A stretch of DNA of 62,379 bases from Natrinema pallidum DSM 3751 (lineage in GTDB: Archaea; Halobacteriota; Halobacteria; Halobacteriales; Natrialbaceae): the NCBI RefSeq assembly GCF_000337615.1, contig NZ_AOII01000038.1, forward strand, positions 10,569 through 72,947. Direction: 5' to 3'. The notes under the pieces are model-generated. The model saw only the letters and a program-made list of their open reading frames with translations. It had not been told where the DNA came from and searched no databases. A program made the translations under genes and the position numbers. Below are positions 18,501 through 25,853 of the stretch, one piece after another (positions within the stretch are counted from its first letter, which is position 1; each line of letters starts with the position of its first letter).

Positions 18501-19884
18501 CGGCTGTCGGGAAGAGAACGGCTGGGTAGATGTCGAAGCGGTTGACGAGGAACTCAGGCGGCTCTTCGGAGAGGTTGATGCCGAACCACCGTCGTATGAG
18601 GAACTAGCAGATATCCGCGAGCGGTCACGCCATCTCGATACGACCGTCGATATCGAAGCAGACGAAATACGGATTCGATTGACCGACGCTGGCGAAGACA
18701 TCGCGACACCCGAGACTGGGGACGTACAAGCCGCCGGCGGACATGACCACGATACGGCACTCCTCCAGATCGAAGAAGAACTCAGCGAACTCGGCTGCAC
18801 CGTCTCAATCCTCGCCCAGGATGGCAGCGAGAAACCTGACGCGAGGGCGAGCCACCCCGACGTTGCCGACCGATTCGCCATCGAGGTCGAAACGACGACA
18901 CCTGAGAATCCCGCGAAAGTGCTCACGAACCTCCGGAAAGCCCAAGAGGCAGGGGATATCCCGCTGTTTGTCGTTCGACCAGGAAACGATGAAACTGAGT
19001 GGGCCAAGCGTGTCGACGGCATTCTCACACCACCCGTCCGTACCCTCCAGAACAGTGAGACGCGGTTCTACACGACCGACTCGAATCTCACGTTCAACGG
19101 CGGAGCGACCGAAGAAGGCGGGGTGACGGCCGTGCGACCGGCGAACGGCGACGAGAACGGGACTCAGAACATCTGGCTGCGTGATGGCAACGAGATCGTC
19201 CTCCGTGATACCAGCGGAACGGAACACATCTGCCTCCCGTCGCTTGGGAAACTCTCGAAAGACCGTGTGCCAGCCATCTACAGCTACGACCACGCTGCCG
19301 AGGAGTACGTCGTATATGAGCACGGTGAGCAACACATCTACGAGACGAAATCGGCGTTCGAGGGCGACTGGGTGCGTATCAAGAAGCCATTCGTCCCCGA
19401 AGCCGAACTCCCCGTACCAGACTACACACGTTCGACGTATGGCATCGTTATCCTTCACGATGAGGCGGAATCGGTCGTATATGAAAACGATGAGAAGCGT
19501 CCACTCTCGGCAATCACCGACGGGCCGCTCCGTCCGGCATCGCCCGAATCAGCGGCCGCTGACGAACTACCTAGTCAGATCGAACAGGCAGATGAGACTG
19601 TCGAGGAAGACCAGGAAGACCAATCGCCACCTTCTTTCGAATCGTTCGTCGACGAATATCTTATCGAAGACGTGGATGGGGCCGTGCCGAAAGATGACGT
19701 ATTCGGCCTCTACAACGACTGGGCAGAGGCACACGGCATCGATGATCCGCTGAATAAGAGCTGGTTCACACGGAAGCTCAACACCCACATCGAGGTGGAC
19801 TCCACGAAGAAGCGAATCGACGGGGAACCCGTCTGGCATTACACTGGTGTCCGCATTCGCTCTGAAGAGAGATCAGAGTCATGA
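15562..19884 (+). CDS. VirD4/TraD-like coupling ATPase with nuclease-like and D5-like C-terminal additions
   Basis: A 1440-residue protein; ATG 15562 overlaps the end of virB4 by 8 bases. Residues about 1-450 form an N-terminal scaffold. The motor follows, with Walker A GTTGSGKS (506-513) and Walker B LLVDEA (Asp788), as in VirD4/TraD/HerA-type coupling proteins. After residue about 1000 come additions not normal in coupling proteins. Residues about 1070-1150 contain a PD-(D/E)XK-like pattern (KPD with Asp1093, then IEVETTT with Glu1108 and Glu1110). The final 80 residues (FESFVDEYLIED, YNDWAEAHG, WHYTGVRI) resemble the winged helix at the end of D5-type primase-helicases. It probably brings DNA to the channel. 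The nuclease and DNA-binding roles of the tail are inference. Confidence 0.8.
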   Translation: MREYLRVTPTSEQLTPERVPQELESLHKLTATDSTGLVDKLNPLHSETPPRFEFLALSDGADEPVEFYYGANEHLDTLEKRLRSIYPETFDIERTEVDVALRLVQPVEFDQETFVEQYESGDLQYEFGPDEQYELATDDNNQTELVDAESAADGETVANPSVDHIIEIGDTALELAPPDTIPRDEPVTTLAKPTMTSEGTVLARPATDTVSPLGVRWQVSATRKQDWMSSLSPFTGDDVDDSPDAVDQPGGALASLVDDLTEASAPLAFHVVFQRRASWQSDAEVRTEDIIEGRDTWAQRFLGPLLEFDDGSDRRSREELSDTQTARVGAIEAKNAKRSFTANIRALGVPSSDDEREELDERLESLAPVFDTLDGPCYEVEAERVRDNGLRQAKKEQHARTALQRLLDRELTTGRGKTRPEFVLSGRELANFLVVPSSDQLSVEGERGTRAEQQSRNPLARPHQDIMSEFRDGMAIGYALDDTGDPEDVPTHIPPRLLPMHYGRFGTTGSGKSKALLNDMLSLYDNTEGPTILVLPKNDEMAQNYMRAHARRFGMTDLEENVVHFPIPDVLPGFSFFDLEPSLESGRRREDAVRRKADHYEEILKLVMDEDRYKRATVAPTLIKTLITALFDEEYGRENGQYRESTDYFAHRQLEHVIDQLWEAGPPQPNLADAPRSSDEEVSRMIRRQFQHDSTTFDNVMGGVTHRLNYISQNPHLRRIFNNTESQFDFREVLDDNQVILFDLGDLRDEAARIMTGMILTNLDDALKDRKRDLTQYSDDYVVNLLVDEAASVVVSDIMNDLLEKGRGFRLSVGLSMQFPEQLEAEGGRKVYLNALNNIGTSLVSKINVDRELARAMAHEEMDPDDFANRIRSLPRGEWIGSVPSPTFGETGPYPFSLTPLEIPPGHPESEYPLTQREEEQFTETLASMHEDISDDYGVPAESNVSTASAPAELHEVLSIESDDLDVALAKVVRSRQLRDGCREENGWVDVEAVDEELRRLFGEVDAEPPSYEELADIRERSRHLDTTVDIEADEIRIRLTDAGEDIATPETGDVQAAGGHDHDTALLQIEEELSELGCTVSILAQDGSEKPDARASHPDVADRFAIEVETTTPENPAKVLTNLRKAQEAGDIPLFVVRPGNDETEWAKRVDGILTPPVRTLQNSETRFYTTDSNLTFNGGATEEGGVTAVRPANGDENGTQNIWLRDGNEIVLRDTSGTEHICLPSLGKLSKDRVPAIYSYDHAAEEYVVYEHGEQHIYETKSAFEGDWVRIKKPFVPEAELPVPDYTRSTYGIVILHDEAESVVYENDEKRPLSAITDGPLRPASPESAAADELPSQIEQADETVEEDQEDQSPPSFESFVDEYLIEDVDGAVPKDDVFGLYNDWAEAHGIDDPLNKSWFTRKLNTHIEVDSTKKRIDGEPVWHYTGVRIRSEERSES

Positions 19885-20235
19885 AATGGACGTACACGGT
19901 CCAATTCCCGATATCATCGCGACATCTCGGGGCCTGTTCCACCCAAGCAGAATCATGATTTCAACTCACCAGACTCACAAGTCGAGAATCACCCGACAGC
20001 GGTATGTTCCACCCAAATTCTCAATGGGTGGAACACCAACGAACCGACCGAAATGGGTGGAACACACTCACGTCCAGGGATTTTCAACCAGATATAGCGG
20101 GTGTTCCACCCAACAACCAACTAGGATAGAACGGGGGGTCCCCGTTGGGACCAAGGGATTGGATCGAGACGTAGAGCAGCGTGAAGTCTGTGCTGGCTCA
20201 GAGCCAGTGAGAGCCATGCGAGGTACTGTGTGAGG
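19885..20235. promoter_or_regulatory. Gap with five TGTTCCACCCA repeats and a GC palindrome (candidate oriT or operator)
   Basis: The 11-bp word TGTTCCACCCA occurs at 19935-19945, 20005-20015 and 20102-20112 on the plus strand, and inverted at 20025-20035 and 20054-20064. The second and third copies form a dyad with a 9-base spacer. A further palindrome, 7-bp arms around three bases, is at 20130-20146. No convincing gene lies here. Iterated and inverted repeats between a coupling-protein gene and a primase-like gene are what one expects of an oriT, an iteron region or a strong operator. Which of these it is cannot be decided from the sequence. Confidence 0.6.
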
Positions 20236-21498
20236 ATGAGTGAGATTAGTATCGACGAACCGGAGCAGATCCCGGAGTCGTTACGCGAACGCGACCAATG
20301 GGTGTGCTGGCGAGAAGAGGAGCGAGACGGCAAACCGACGAAGATTCCGGTGACGCCGGGGGCTGGGGGGTTCGCGTCAGCAACCGAGTCAGAGACCTGG
20401 GCGAGTTTCGAGACAGCACTCGAGTACACCGAGACGAAGCACGCTGATGGTGTCGGGTTCGTGTTTACTGACGACGATCCCATCGTCGGCGTCGACCTGG
20501 ACGACTGCCGCGATCCCGAGACAGACGACATCGACGATACGGCGCTGGACATCATTGAGCGACTCGACTCCTATACGGAGATATCTCCATCCGGCACCGG
20601 CTATCACGTCCTGATTACCGGCACACTCCCAGACGGGCGGAACCGGCGCGGAAGCATCGAACTGTACGACACAGCACGCTTTTTCACCGTCACTGGCGAC
20701 CACGTCGACCGGACACCCACTCGCGTTGCACGCCGGCAGGACGCGCTCACAGCGATTCATCGCGAGTACGTCCAGGACACCGAGCGTGACACAGCACCCG
20801 AGTCCGAACAGCGTGGTGACGCTGACGACCGGTCACCGACGACCGGTGCAGCTGACGTTGACGTCGACCTCGACGACGAGGACCTCCTCGAGAAAGCGCG
20901 AAACGCATCGAACGGCGAGAAGTTCGAGCGGCTCTGGAACGGGAATACGGCCGGCTACGACAGCCAGTCCGAGGCCGACATGGCGCTGTGTTGTCTGCTA
21001 GCGTTCTGGACCGGCGGCGACCGGACGCAGATGGAACAGTTGTTCCGCCAGTCGGGATTGATGCGGGAGAAGTGGGACGAGGTTCACTACGCTGATGGGT
21101 CAACGTACGGGGAGAAGACCATCGAGCGTGCGATCGCGACTACTTCGGAGTTCTACAACCCGGACGCCGGCGACGACGCCGCAGATTCCCACGACGCACC
21201 TGGCGGGGTCACTGCTGGCAGTACTCCTGACGACGCAGACCGGAGTCATGCGTATCTGGCGGAGAAAAACCGACTGTTGAGCGAGCGCGTCGACGAGCTC
21301 GAAGCAACACTCGAACAGAAGACGGAGCGGATCGAGACTCTCGAAGCAGAGGTCGAGCGGCTCACCGACGAACTCGCAACCCGTGACCGGGAGACTGCGC
21401 AGTCTCACGAGGAAGACTCCGGTACTGCGAGAGAGACCGATGACGATTCAGAATCACCCTCTATGTTGAGTCGATTCTTCGGTGGCCAGTCCGAGTAG
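20236..21498 (+). CDS. Primase-polymerase-like protein with C-terminal coiled coil
   Basis: A 420-residue protein; ATG 20236 is preferred to the GTG two codons upstream. Residues 1-190 resemble the archaeo-eukaryotic primase-type domain of phage and plasmid primase-polymerases, with WVCWREEERDGKPTKIPV, the acidic pair in VGVDLDDCRDPE, and TEISPSGTGYHVLITG, GSIELYD and ARFFTVTGDH. Residues about 230-310 form a helical domain (ADMALCCLLAFWTGGD) known from such proteins, which counts repopulated cells of a PriCT-like fold. Residues about 335-395 are a heptad-rich coiled coil. Likely role: priming of transferred single-stranded DNA or of element replication. It follows the repeat-bearing gap, and a related domain occurs in the gene at 51346-52791. 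Confidence 0.7.
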   Translation: MSEISIDEPEQIPESLRERDQWVCWREEERDGKPTKIPVTPGAGGFASATESETWASFETALEYTETKHADGVGFVFTDDDPIVGVDLDDCRDPETDDIDDTALDIIERLDSYTEISPSGTGYHVLITGTLPDGRNRRGSIELYDTARFFTVTGDHVDRTPTRVARRQDALTAIHREYVQDTERDTAPESEQRGDADDRSPTTGAADVDVDLDDEDLLEKARNASNGEKFERLWNGNTAGYDSQSEADMALCCLLAFWTGGDRTQMEQLFRQSGLMREKWDEVHYADGSTYGEKTIERAIATTSEFYNPDAGDDAADSHDAPGGVTAGSTPDDADRSHAYLAEKNRLLSERVDELEATLEQKTERIETLEAEVERLTDELATRDRETAQSHEEDSGTARETDDDSESPSMLSRFFGGQSE

Positions 21499-21564
21499 TA
21501 GCGCCGCGTCACCTTCATCCGAGAAGTCCTCCCTCGAGCCTTCTGATTCCGTGAGCTGAGAAGA

Positions 21565-21605
21565 TTAACCAACAGGCTCGCTATATCACGCTGCTTGTTG
21601 GTTAA
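21565..21605 (+). promoter_or_regulatory. Family A dyad 2
   Basis: TTAACCAACA, 21 bases, TGTTGGTTAA; perfect 10-bp arms. Lies between the primase-like gene and the winged-helix regulator at 21710, 105 bases before the latter. Confidence 0.8.
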
Positions 21606-21709
21606 CTACGCTGAGTCTCGCCGTGAAATGGGGGCTACCGCAGGATATTGTGGTTCAGGAAACTATTCCTCGAAGTAAGAACTATATCCTCTGGTCTACA
21701 AGCCCACGT

Positions 21710-22243
21710 ATGTCCGAGTCAGACGCCGCCGATGGGCCGCCCCCCTTCGAGGATGCGTTCGCCAGCGACGACGTCGAACAACGCATCTACGGCACCATCC
21801 TACAGACCCGCGAGCCGACGACGGCGAGCGCGATCGCCGACAGCGCCGACTGTGACCCCAAGACCGCCCGGAAGTATTTGAGCTGGTTCGACGATCTCGG
21901 CATCGTTACCCGGTACGACGGACATCCAGCCACCTACGAACGGAATGACGCGTATTTCGAGTGGCGACGCATCAACCAGCTCGCAGCCGACCATTCCGTC
22001 GAGGACCTGCAGGAGCGCGTTCGTGAACTCACGACGCGCATCACCGAGTATGAAGAGGCGTACGACGCCGCGTCACCGGCCGCCGTCGACGCCGTCGCCG
22101 CCGCGGAGGGCAGCGACGAGCGGACCATCGACGACGTGTACGGCGACCTCGGCGACTGGGCGACCGCCCGCAAGGAGCGAGACCGCTACGAACGGGCGCG
22201 CCAGCAACGCACGGGTGGCGAGCGCGACCAGGCATCCGGGTAG
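21710..22243 (+). CDS. Winged-helix DNA-binding protein (DUF7342-like), possible antitoxin or regulator
   Basis: A 177-residue protein. Residues about 20-75 form a winged helix-turn-helix (TTASAIADSADCDPKTARKYLSWFDDLGIV) of the kind found in TrmB-like and DUF7342-like haloarchaeal regulators, followed by a helical, charged region (ELTTRITEYEEAYD) that should dimerise. ATG 21710 is chosen because an ACTATATCC TATA-like element lies about 25 bases upstream and residues before it look non-coding. It starts 105 bases after dyad A2. The next gene, 8 bases away, resembles TumE-type toxins, so the pair may be a toxin-antitoxin module. This protein is also a candidate for the factor that binds family A dyads. 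Confidence 0.65.
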   Translation: MSESDAADGPPPFEDAFASDDVEQRIYGTILQTREPTTASAIADSADCDPKTARKYLSWFDDLGIVTRYDGHPATYERNDAYFEWRRINQLAADHSVEDLQERVRELTTRITEYEEAYDAASPAAVDAVAAAEGSDERTIDDVYGDLGDWATARKERDRYERARQQRTGGERDQASG

Positions 22244-22251
22244 CCCGCTCG

Positions 22252-22686
22252 ATGGTGCCACCGACAGGCGATGGCGGGAGCCCCGCCCCCATCGATCTCC
22301 CCATCCTCGAGTTCCTTCAGACACGGCTCCAAGCCACCGGACAAGTCTCCCACGCGGCCATCACGGATGCAAGCGGCCATCTCGAGCTTCAGGTCGTCTT
22401 TGCATCGTCATACTACCCAGCGTCCGTCGACGACGCAACCCTGACTGTCCGCTGGTACACGAACGACGACTTCACAATCCACTATCGTGAGGTCCATTCG
22501 GAGCACACCTGTGACTGCCGATGGGATCGGCATCCGAACCCCCACAATACGCGCGATCACTTCCATCCCCCGCCCACCGCCCCGACGCCCGGTGACGATG
22601 ACTCCTGGCCGACCGATCATCGTGATGTCCTGCGACTCGTCCTCGACGAGATTGAAGACCGGATCGCAGTACTGTGGAACGAATAA
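22252..22686 (+). CDS. TumE/DUF6516-like protein, possible toxin
   Basis: A 144-residue protein with a beta-rich first half (LTVRWYTNDDFTIHYREVH) and the segment CDCRWDRHPNPHNTRDHFHPPP, which recalls the WD.HPH signature of TumE-type (DUF6516) toxins found beside winged-helix proteins. The C-terminal helix (DVLRLVLDEIEDRIAVLW) fits the same family. It is coupled to the regulator upstream (8-base gap). The family link is from memory, and the conserved His-rich stretch is the only real support. Target and activity are unknown. If not a toxin, it could be a metal-binding accessory protein. Confidence 0.5.
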   Translation: MVPPTGDGGSPAPIDLPILEFLQTRLQATGQVSHAAITDASGHLELQVVFASSYYPASVDDATLTVRWYTNDDFTIHYREVHSEHTCDCRWDRHPNPHNTRDHFHPPPTAPTPGDDDSWPTDHRDVLRLVLDEIEDRIAVLWNE

Positions 22687-22704
22687 GCGACTGCCCCCGC
22701 AGTG

Positions 22705-22736
22705 GCGTTTATCGCGCCGACCAAGGGTGACGGCGC
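22705..22736 (+). promoter_or_regulatory. Family B element 1
   Basis: T-rich GCGTTTATC, then a perfect 6-bp hairpin (22714-22719 with 22731-22736) whose loop contains AAGGGTGA. The next start codon is 79 bases downstream, at 22815. Confidence 0.65.
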
Positions 22737-22814
22737 TCAGCCCGATGGGCATCACCACGAGAGTCGTCGTGGTGTCCAGCCTGGAGTCAGCTGAGTGCAG
22801 TCACAGGTGAATCC

Positions 22815-23303
22815 ATGTCTACCTTCAGTAACTCCGAGACAGCGAGTGCATCGCCGTCAGAAAACCACACGAGCCCACCCCGAGAGACCGAGGACACAGA
22901 GCCACAGACATCCTGGCCAGACGATACGAGCAGCGAGGATGGAACACCAACGCTCAGGATGGACCAATGTCCGGAGTGTGGGAACCGTCGCTTCGTCTCA
23001 AAACTCCTCGTGTACGAGATCACAGGCTACGACGAGGGCGGCGAGCAAGAGTTCCGCCGCCAGCACGTCCGGGCAGAGTTCGAATACACCTGCAGCGAGT
23101 GCCAGACGACACTCCGGACGCTTCCCGCAGATCGTCGCGATTACTACGACGAAGTCGCGGTCCTCGAAACAGAACGGCGGGCAGCCCTCCGTGATCAACT
23201 CCGCCAGCTGGGGCAGCGGTGCTGGCGGCGTCTCGCAGCGCGAACGACGTGGCTGGCACTCGGACTCGTAATACTCGTGACCGGCCTCGTGATCGCACTC
23301 TAA
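22815..23303 (+). CDS. Zinc-ribbon protein with C-terminal membrane anchor
   Basis: A 162-residue protein with a disordered Ser/Thr/Glu-rich start, a zinc ribbon formed by CPECGN (about residue 54) and CSEC (about 93), then a basic helical segment and one C-terminal membrane helix (TTWLALGLVILVTGLVIAL). The topology suggests a tail-anchored cytoplasmic protein that could hold a nucleic acid or protein partner at the membrane. It lies 79 bases after a family B element. No named family recognised; a general haloarchaeal accessory-region protein. Confidence 0.6.
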   Translation: MSTFSNSETASASPSENHTSPPRETEDTEPQTSWPDDTSSEDGTPTLRMDQCPECGNRRFVSKLLVYEITGYDEGGEQEFRRQHVRAEFEYTCSECQTTLRTLPADRRDYYDEVAVLETERRAALRDQLRQLGQRCWRRLAARTTWLALGLVILVTGLVIAL

Positions 23304-23475
23304 CAGTCCGAAAGAAGAGAGCCTCCCCGCTATCGACTCTTGCAATCCGCCGAAATACGCAGTGTGCCATCGACGGTGGAGAGCTAGCCCATCAGCAGCA
23401 GGAGAGGACGGGTTCGGCGTACGTGCCCAGGAAGTGCAGGGCGCAAACGGCCGGGCGAGCTGACTGCCCGTGATC

Positions 23476-23506
23476 GTCGTTCGCGCCCGCAAAGGGGCGA
23501 GGCGCG
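23476..23506 (+). promoter_or_regulatory. Family B element 2
   Basis: GTCGTTCG followed by two mutually exclusive hairpins: outer 23482-23487 with 23501-23506 (6 bp) and inner 23484-23488 with 23495-23499 (5 bp). Core sequence AAAGGGGCGAGG. The next start codon, 23536, is 30 bases downstream. Confidence 0.65.
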
Positions 23507-23535
23507 CTCGAAGCGCGTCCAGAGTGAGAGCTTCC

Positions 23536-23826
23536 ATGACTGGACCTGATATCCTCGACGACACGACGGACGACTACGAACGACTCGAAACCGAACTCGT
23601 TGCCCAGAACCGGGATGCGGCCCGGGTCTCGACGGCGGACGTCGACGAGCGGAGTGCCCGCCGTCTCGTTGATGAACTCATCGAGGACGATGTGGTGACA
23701 CCGGTCCCAGACCAGCGCGTCCTCGTTCACGAGCCGAGTGACGAGGCCTTCGACTCGATCACCCAGCTCGCCGTGTTCCATCGCGGCTGGCAGGCCGCGA
23801 CCGACGCCGACGCGGAGGACGACTGA
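23536..23826 (+). CDS. Small acidic protein, possible winged helix
   Basis: A 96-residue protein starting at ATG 23536, just after a family B element. Residues about 12-60 (ERLETELVAQNRDAARVSTADVDERSARRLVDELIEDDVVTPVPDQRVLVHEP) suggest a short helix-turn-helix followed by a beta wing. No family recognised. Its stop overlaps the start of the zinc-binding gene (TGATG), so the two are translationally coupled. Confidence 0.55.
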   Translation: MTGPDILDDTTDDYERLETELVAQNRDAARVSTADVDERSARRLVDELIEDDVVTPVPDQRVLVHEPSDEAFDSITQLAVFHRGWQAATDADAEDD

Positions 23827-24161
23827 TGCAACAGACGCTTTCCGGGTGTGCGTTCTGTGATTCACCGCCTGGGTCAGAGATGGGCGAGGCGCATACGTGG
23901 GGGAAAGACGAACGGGTGACACACCCGATCTGTGTCGACTGTGCCGTCCAAGAGCGGCCGGATCCCGAGGAGCGCGACCACCACACCTGCGACGGGTGTG
24001 GGCTCGTCGTCGACGCCCTCGCAGCGCTCACGCGTTTCCGTGTGGAACTCGGCCATCTCGAGGGGCCGCTGCAATTTTGCGAGCGATGTAATCCCGGCGG
24101 ACTTGCAACGTACTGGACGCGCGACCTCGAGGAGCATCTTGTCCAAGAAGTCAGCAAATAA
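23826..24161 (+). CDS. Small zinc-binding protein with three CxxC-type pairs
   Basis: A 111-residue protein with three Cys pairs: CAFC near residue 8, CVDC near 37 and CDGC near 55, plus a later CERC. Enough ligands for two zinc ions. Haloarchaeal accessory regions hold many such proteins (for example DUF7558-like). The spacing resembles treble-clef or double zinc-ribbon folds. Likely DNA, RNA or protein binding; no enzymatic motif seen. Coupled to the upstream gene by a one-base overlap of stop and start. Confidence 0.6.
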   Translation: MQQTLSGCAFCDSPPGSEMGEAHTWGKDERVTHPICVDCAVQERPDPEERDHHTCDGCGLVVDALAALTRFRVELGHLEGPLQFCERCNPGGLATYWTRDLEEHLVQEVSK

Positions 24162-24214
24162 AGAGGACAAGCGATGTCCGTACGTACCCCCCGGAACACG
24201 GGCTGAGCCCGTCA

Positions 24215-24246
24215 TTTAAATATTTGTAGCACGATGGTACTACCAT
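24215..24246 (+). promoter_or_regulatory. Promoter and candidate operator of the vapBC-like operon
   Basis: TTTAAATA (24215-24222) lies 23 bases before the ATG at 24245, fitting a leaderless transcript. A 13-bp near-perfect palindrome, ATGGTACTACCAT (24234-24246), covers the expected transcription start and the first bases of the start codon. It is well placed for autorepression by the ribbon-helix-helix antitoxin. Confidence 0.6.
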
Positions 24247-24577
24247 GAAATACGCGAGTGTCAGCGTCAAGTTCCCGGTCGAACTCGACACCGAAATCGA
24301 GCGATTCCTCGATGAAACGGGGATCTACACGAATAAGAGCGAGTTCATCAAGGAAGCATGTCGGTCCCATCTCCGAGAACTCAATGACGACACGGCGATC
24401 GCCGCGCTTCGGCTAGAGCAACTGCTGGCGCAGGCAGAACAGAGCCGCCAGTCCGATAGCGATATCGACGCAGAGCTCGCGGCACTCGGGGAGAAAGTCG
24501 ATGCGGACGACCTCGAACAGGCCGTCGAAGAGGCACGAAAGGACACGTCTGAGCAGGTGTACGGGTCTGACGCGTGA
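24245..24577 (+). CDS. vapB: Ribbon-helix-helix antitoxin (CopG/VapB-like)
   Basis: A 110-residue protein. Residues 1-45 are a classic ribbon-helix-helix: the strand YASVSVKFPVEL, a helix, then the NKSEFIKEACRSHLREL helix. The C-terminal half is acidic and probably wraps around the toxin. The stop overlaps the GTG of the PIN gene by 4 bases. A palindrome over the start codon is a likely autoregulatory operator. The antitoxin role is inferred from the fold and from the coupled toxin gene. Confidence 0.82.
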   Translation: MKYASVSVKFPVELDTEIERFLDETGIYTNKSEFIKEACRSHLRELNDDTAIAALRLEQLLAQAEQSRQSDSDIDAELAALGEKVDADDLEQAVEEARKDTSEQVYGSDA

Positions 24578-25041
24578 AGATCCTCGATACGAATCTGTGG
24601 GTCTTCGGGACACTGCGAACCAACGAGCAGGCCGCTGAATTGCTTGCTGAAATCGACCGCGGTGAGACAACGTCTGCTATCAACGCGTACATGGTCCAAG
24701 AAGCGCTGGCCGCATTCGACCGGACACAGAGTCTCTCTGCGGCGGACCGTGATACGGTCAAAACGAGGTTTCTGACGCGACTGACGCGAATGACAGGGCT
24801 CATCGAGGCGCCGTCGAGTCGTGATGTGAGCGACGCACTCCTGCGAGAGCAGCGATCAGCTCCGACCGTGCAGACGCTCGCTCGCGTCTGTGAGATCCAG
24901 CCGAAGGACGTTCCAATCCTCGTGCTAGCGTTTGAGCACCGTGACCGCGACCCGACGATTCTCACAAACGACGAATCCTTCGCCGAGCTGGAGCCAGCAG
25001 CGCACTCACTCCCTGAAATCACCATCGAACACGTTTCCTGA
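24574..25041 (+). CDS. vapC: PIN-domain toxin (VapC-like ribonuclease)
   Basis: A 155-residue PIN domain that starts at GTG 24574 inside the end of the antitoxin gene. Acidic active-site residues are visible: Asp5 in KILDTNLW, Glu near residue 44 in MVQEALAAF, and the late Asp pair in ILTNDESF near residue 130. PIN toxins cleave RNA with a metal ion. The pair forms a canonical type II module and may stabilise the element. The protein is slightly longer than typical VapC (about 130 residues), with an insertion after the central Glu. Confidence 0.82.
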   Translation: MKILDTNLWVFGTLRTNEQAAELLAEIDRGETTSAINAYMVQEALAAFDRTQSLSAADRDTVKTRFLTRLTRMTGLIEAPSSRDVSDALLREQRSAPTVQTLARVCEIQPKDVPILVLAFEHRDRDPTILTNDESFAELEPAAHSLPEITIEHVS

Positions 25042-25140
25042 CGGCGCCCAATCTCGCTACGGCAGCGCCTCCTCGACGACCATGTGATTGTTTGACTCGG
25101 ACGCCATATATTGAAAGCGACGGCGGTATTCGGTATCGAT

Positions 25141-25497
25141 ATGGAGTGCCCTGCGTGTGGCGGCCCTGTCACGATGGAAGTGGGGCCAGACCATCCACTC
25201 TCAGCATCAGTGACGGATGCACTGCTTGCTGCTGACGAAGACGAGCAGATCGTCGTCGCCCGAAATTGCTGGGCGTGTGGATGGAGTGAGGAGCGGTCGG
25301 TGTCCATCGACTCGATCGAGACAACCGAGGGAGACACCCAAGCTGTCGAGCGAGCCGCGATTCTCGACGACATTATGAGCGAGGCGACGGCGATTGACGA
25401 CCTCACGACGCTCAAAGACGCCCTCGCTGAGGTTCGCCGTCAGCGTCGTCTCACGACTGATGGGGCCGACTCAACTGATAACGTCGACAGTGGATAG
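25141..25497 (+). CDS. Small zinc-ribbon protein
   Basis: A 118-residue protein from ATG 25141 (a TTG at 25111 is an alternative). The ribbon is made by CPACGG at residue 3 and CWACGW near 44, the usual two CxxC knuckles, and the rest is an acidic helical tail. Proteins of this shape in accessory regions often accompany DNA- or RNA-binding factors. The next gene starts 10 bases downstream on the same strand. No specific family recognised. Confidence 0.6.
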   Translation: MECPACGGPVTMEVGPDHPLSASVTDALLAADEDEQIVVARNCWACGWSEERSVSIDSIETTEGDTQAVERAAILDDIMSEATAIDDLTTLKDALAEVRRQRRLTTDGADSTDNVDSG

Positions 25498-25506
25498 GTA
25501 CTACCC

Positions 25507-25836
25507 ATGACCGAGACCGACGCGCTCTACGAGGTTCGAGAACAGACGGGGAATCCGGCCCACGCGTCGGTCGACGACGTGATCACACTTGTCCTTGAGC
25601 GAGCACGGGACCCGCGTGAGAACCACCACAACGCACACTTCGACGAGGCGATGGCTGCTGTCGTTGATCGATATGGTGCAGAGGCGGTCAGAACTGTCAT
25701 CCATCGTGTGCTCGTTGAGCACTATCCGTTTCGGACAGCCACGGTCAACCTCGATATGCGCAATTTCGATGGTGTTCGGATCGGCACGACGGCTGTCTGG
25801 ACCCTTCGGGAGTTGAACGCGCAGGGAGACGACTGA
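25507..25836 (+). CDS. Conserved-looking small protein, function unknown
   Basis: A 109-residue acidic protein, helical in the first 75 residues (VDDVITLVLERARDP, FDEAMAAVVDRYGAEAVRTVIHRVLVEHYPF), then with a beta-like end (GVRIGTTAVWTLREL). Codon use and charge are typical for the host, so it is probably real. The gene ends in a 12-bp palindrome (25835-25846) immediately before the TnpB element end, so the mobile element sits directly behind it. No family recognised. Confidence 0.6.
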   Translation: MTETDALYEVREQTGNPAHASVDDVITLVLERARDPRENHHNAHFDEAMAAVVDRYGAEAVRTVIHRVLVEHYPFRTATVNLDMRNFDGVRIGTTAVWTLRELNAQGDD

Positions 25837-25853
25837 GACGCGTCTCGTAAATC

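Noticed and set aside
19847-20233. A 128-codon frame after the coupling-ATPase gene
   Set aside because: It runs through the TGTTCCACCCA repeats and its composition (Pro, Arg, His, Ser) is not that of haloarchaeal proteins.
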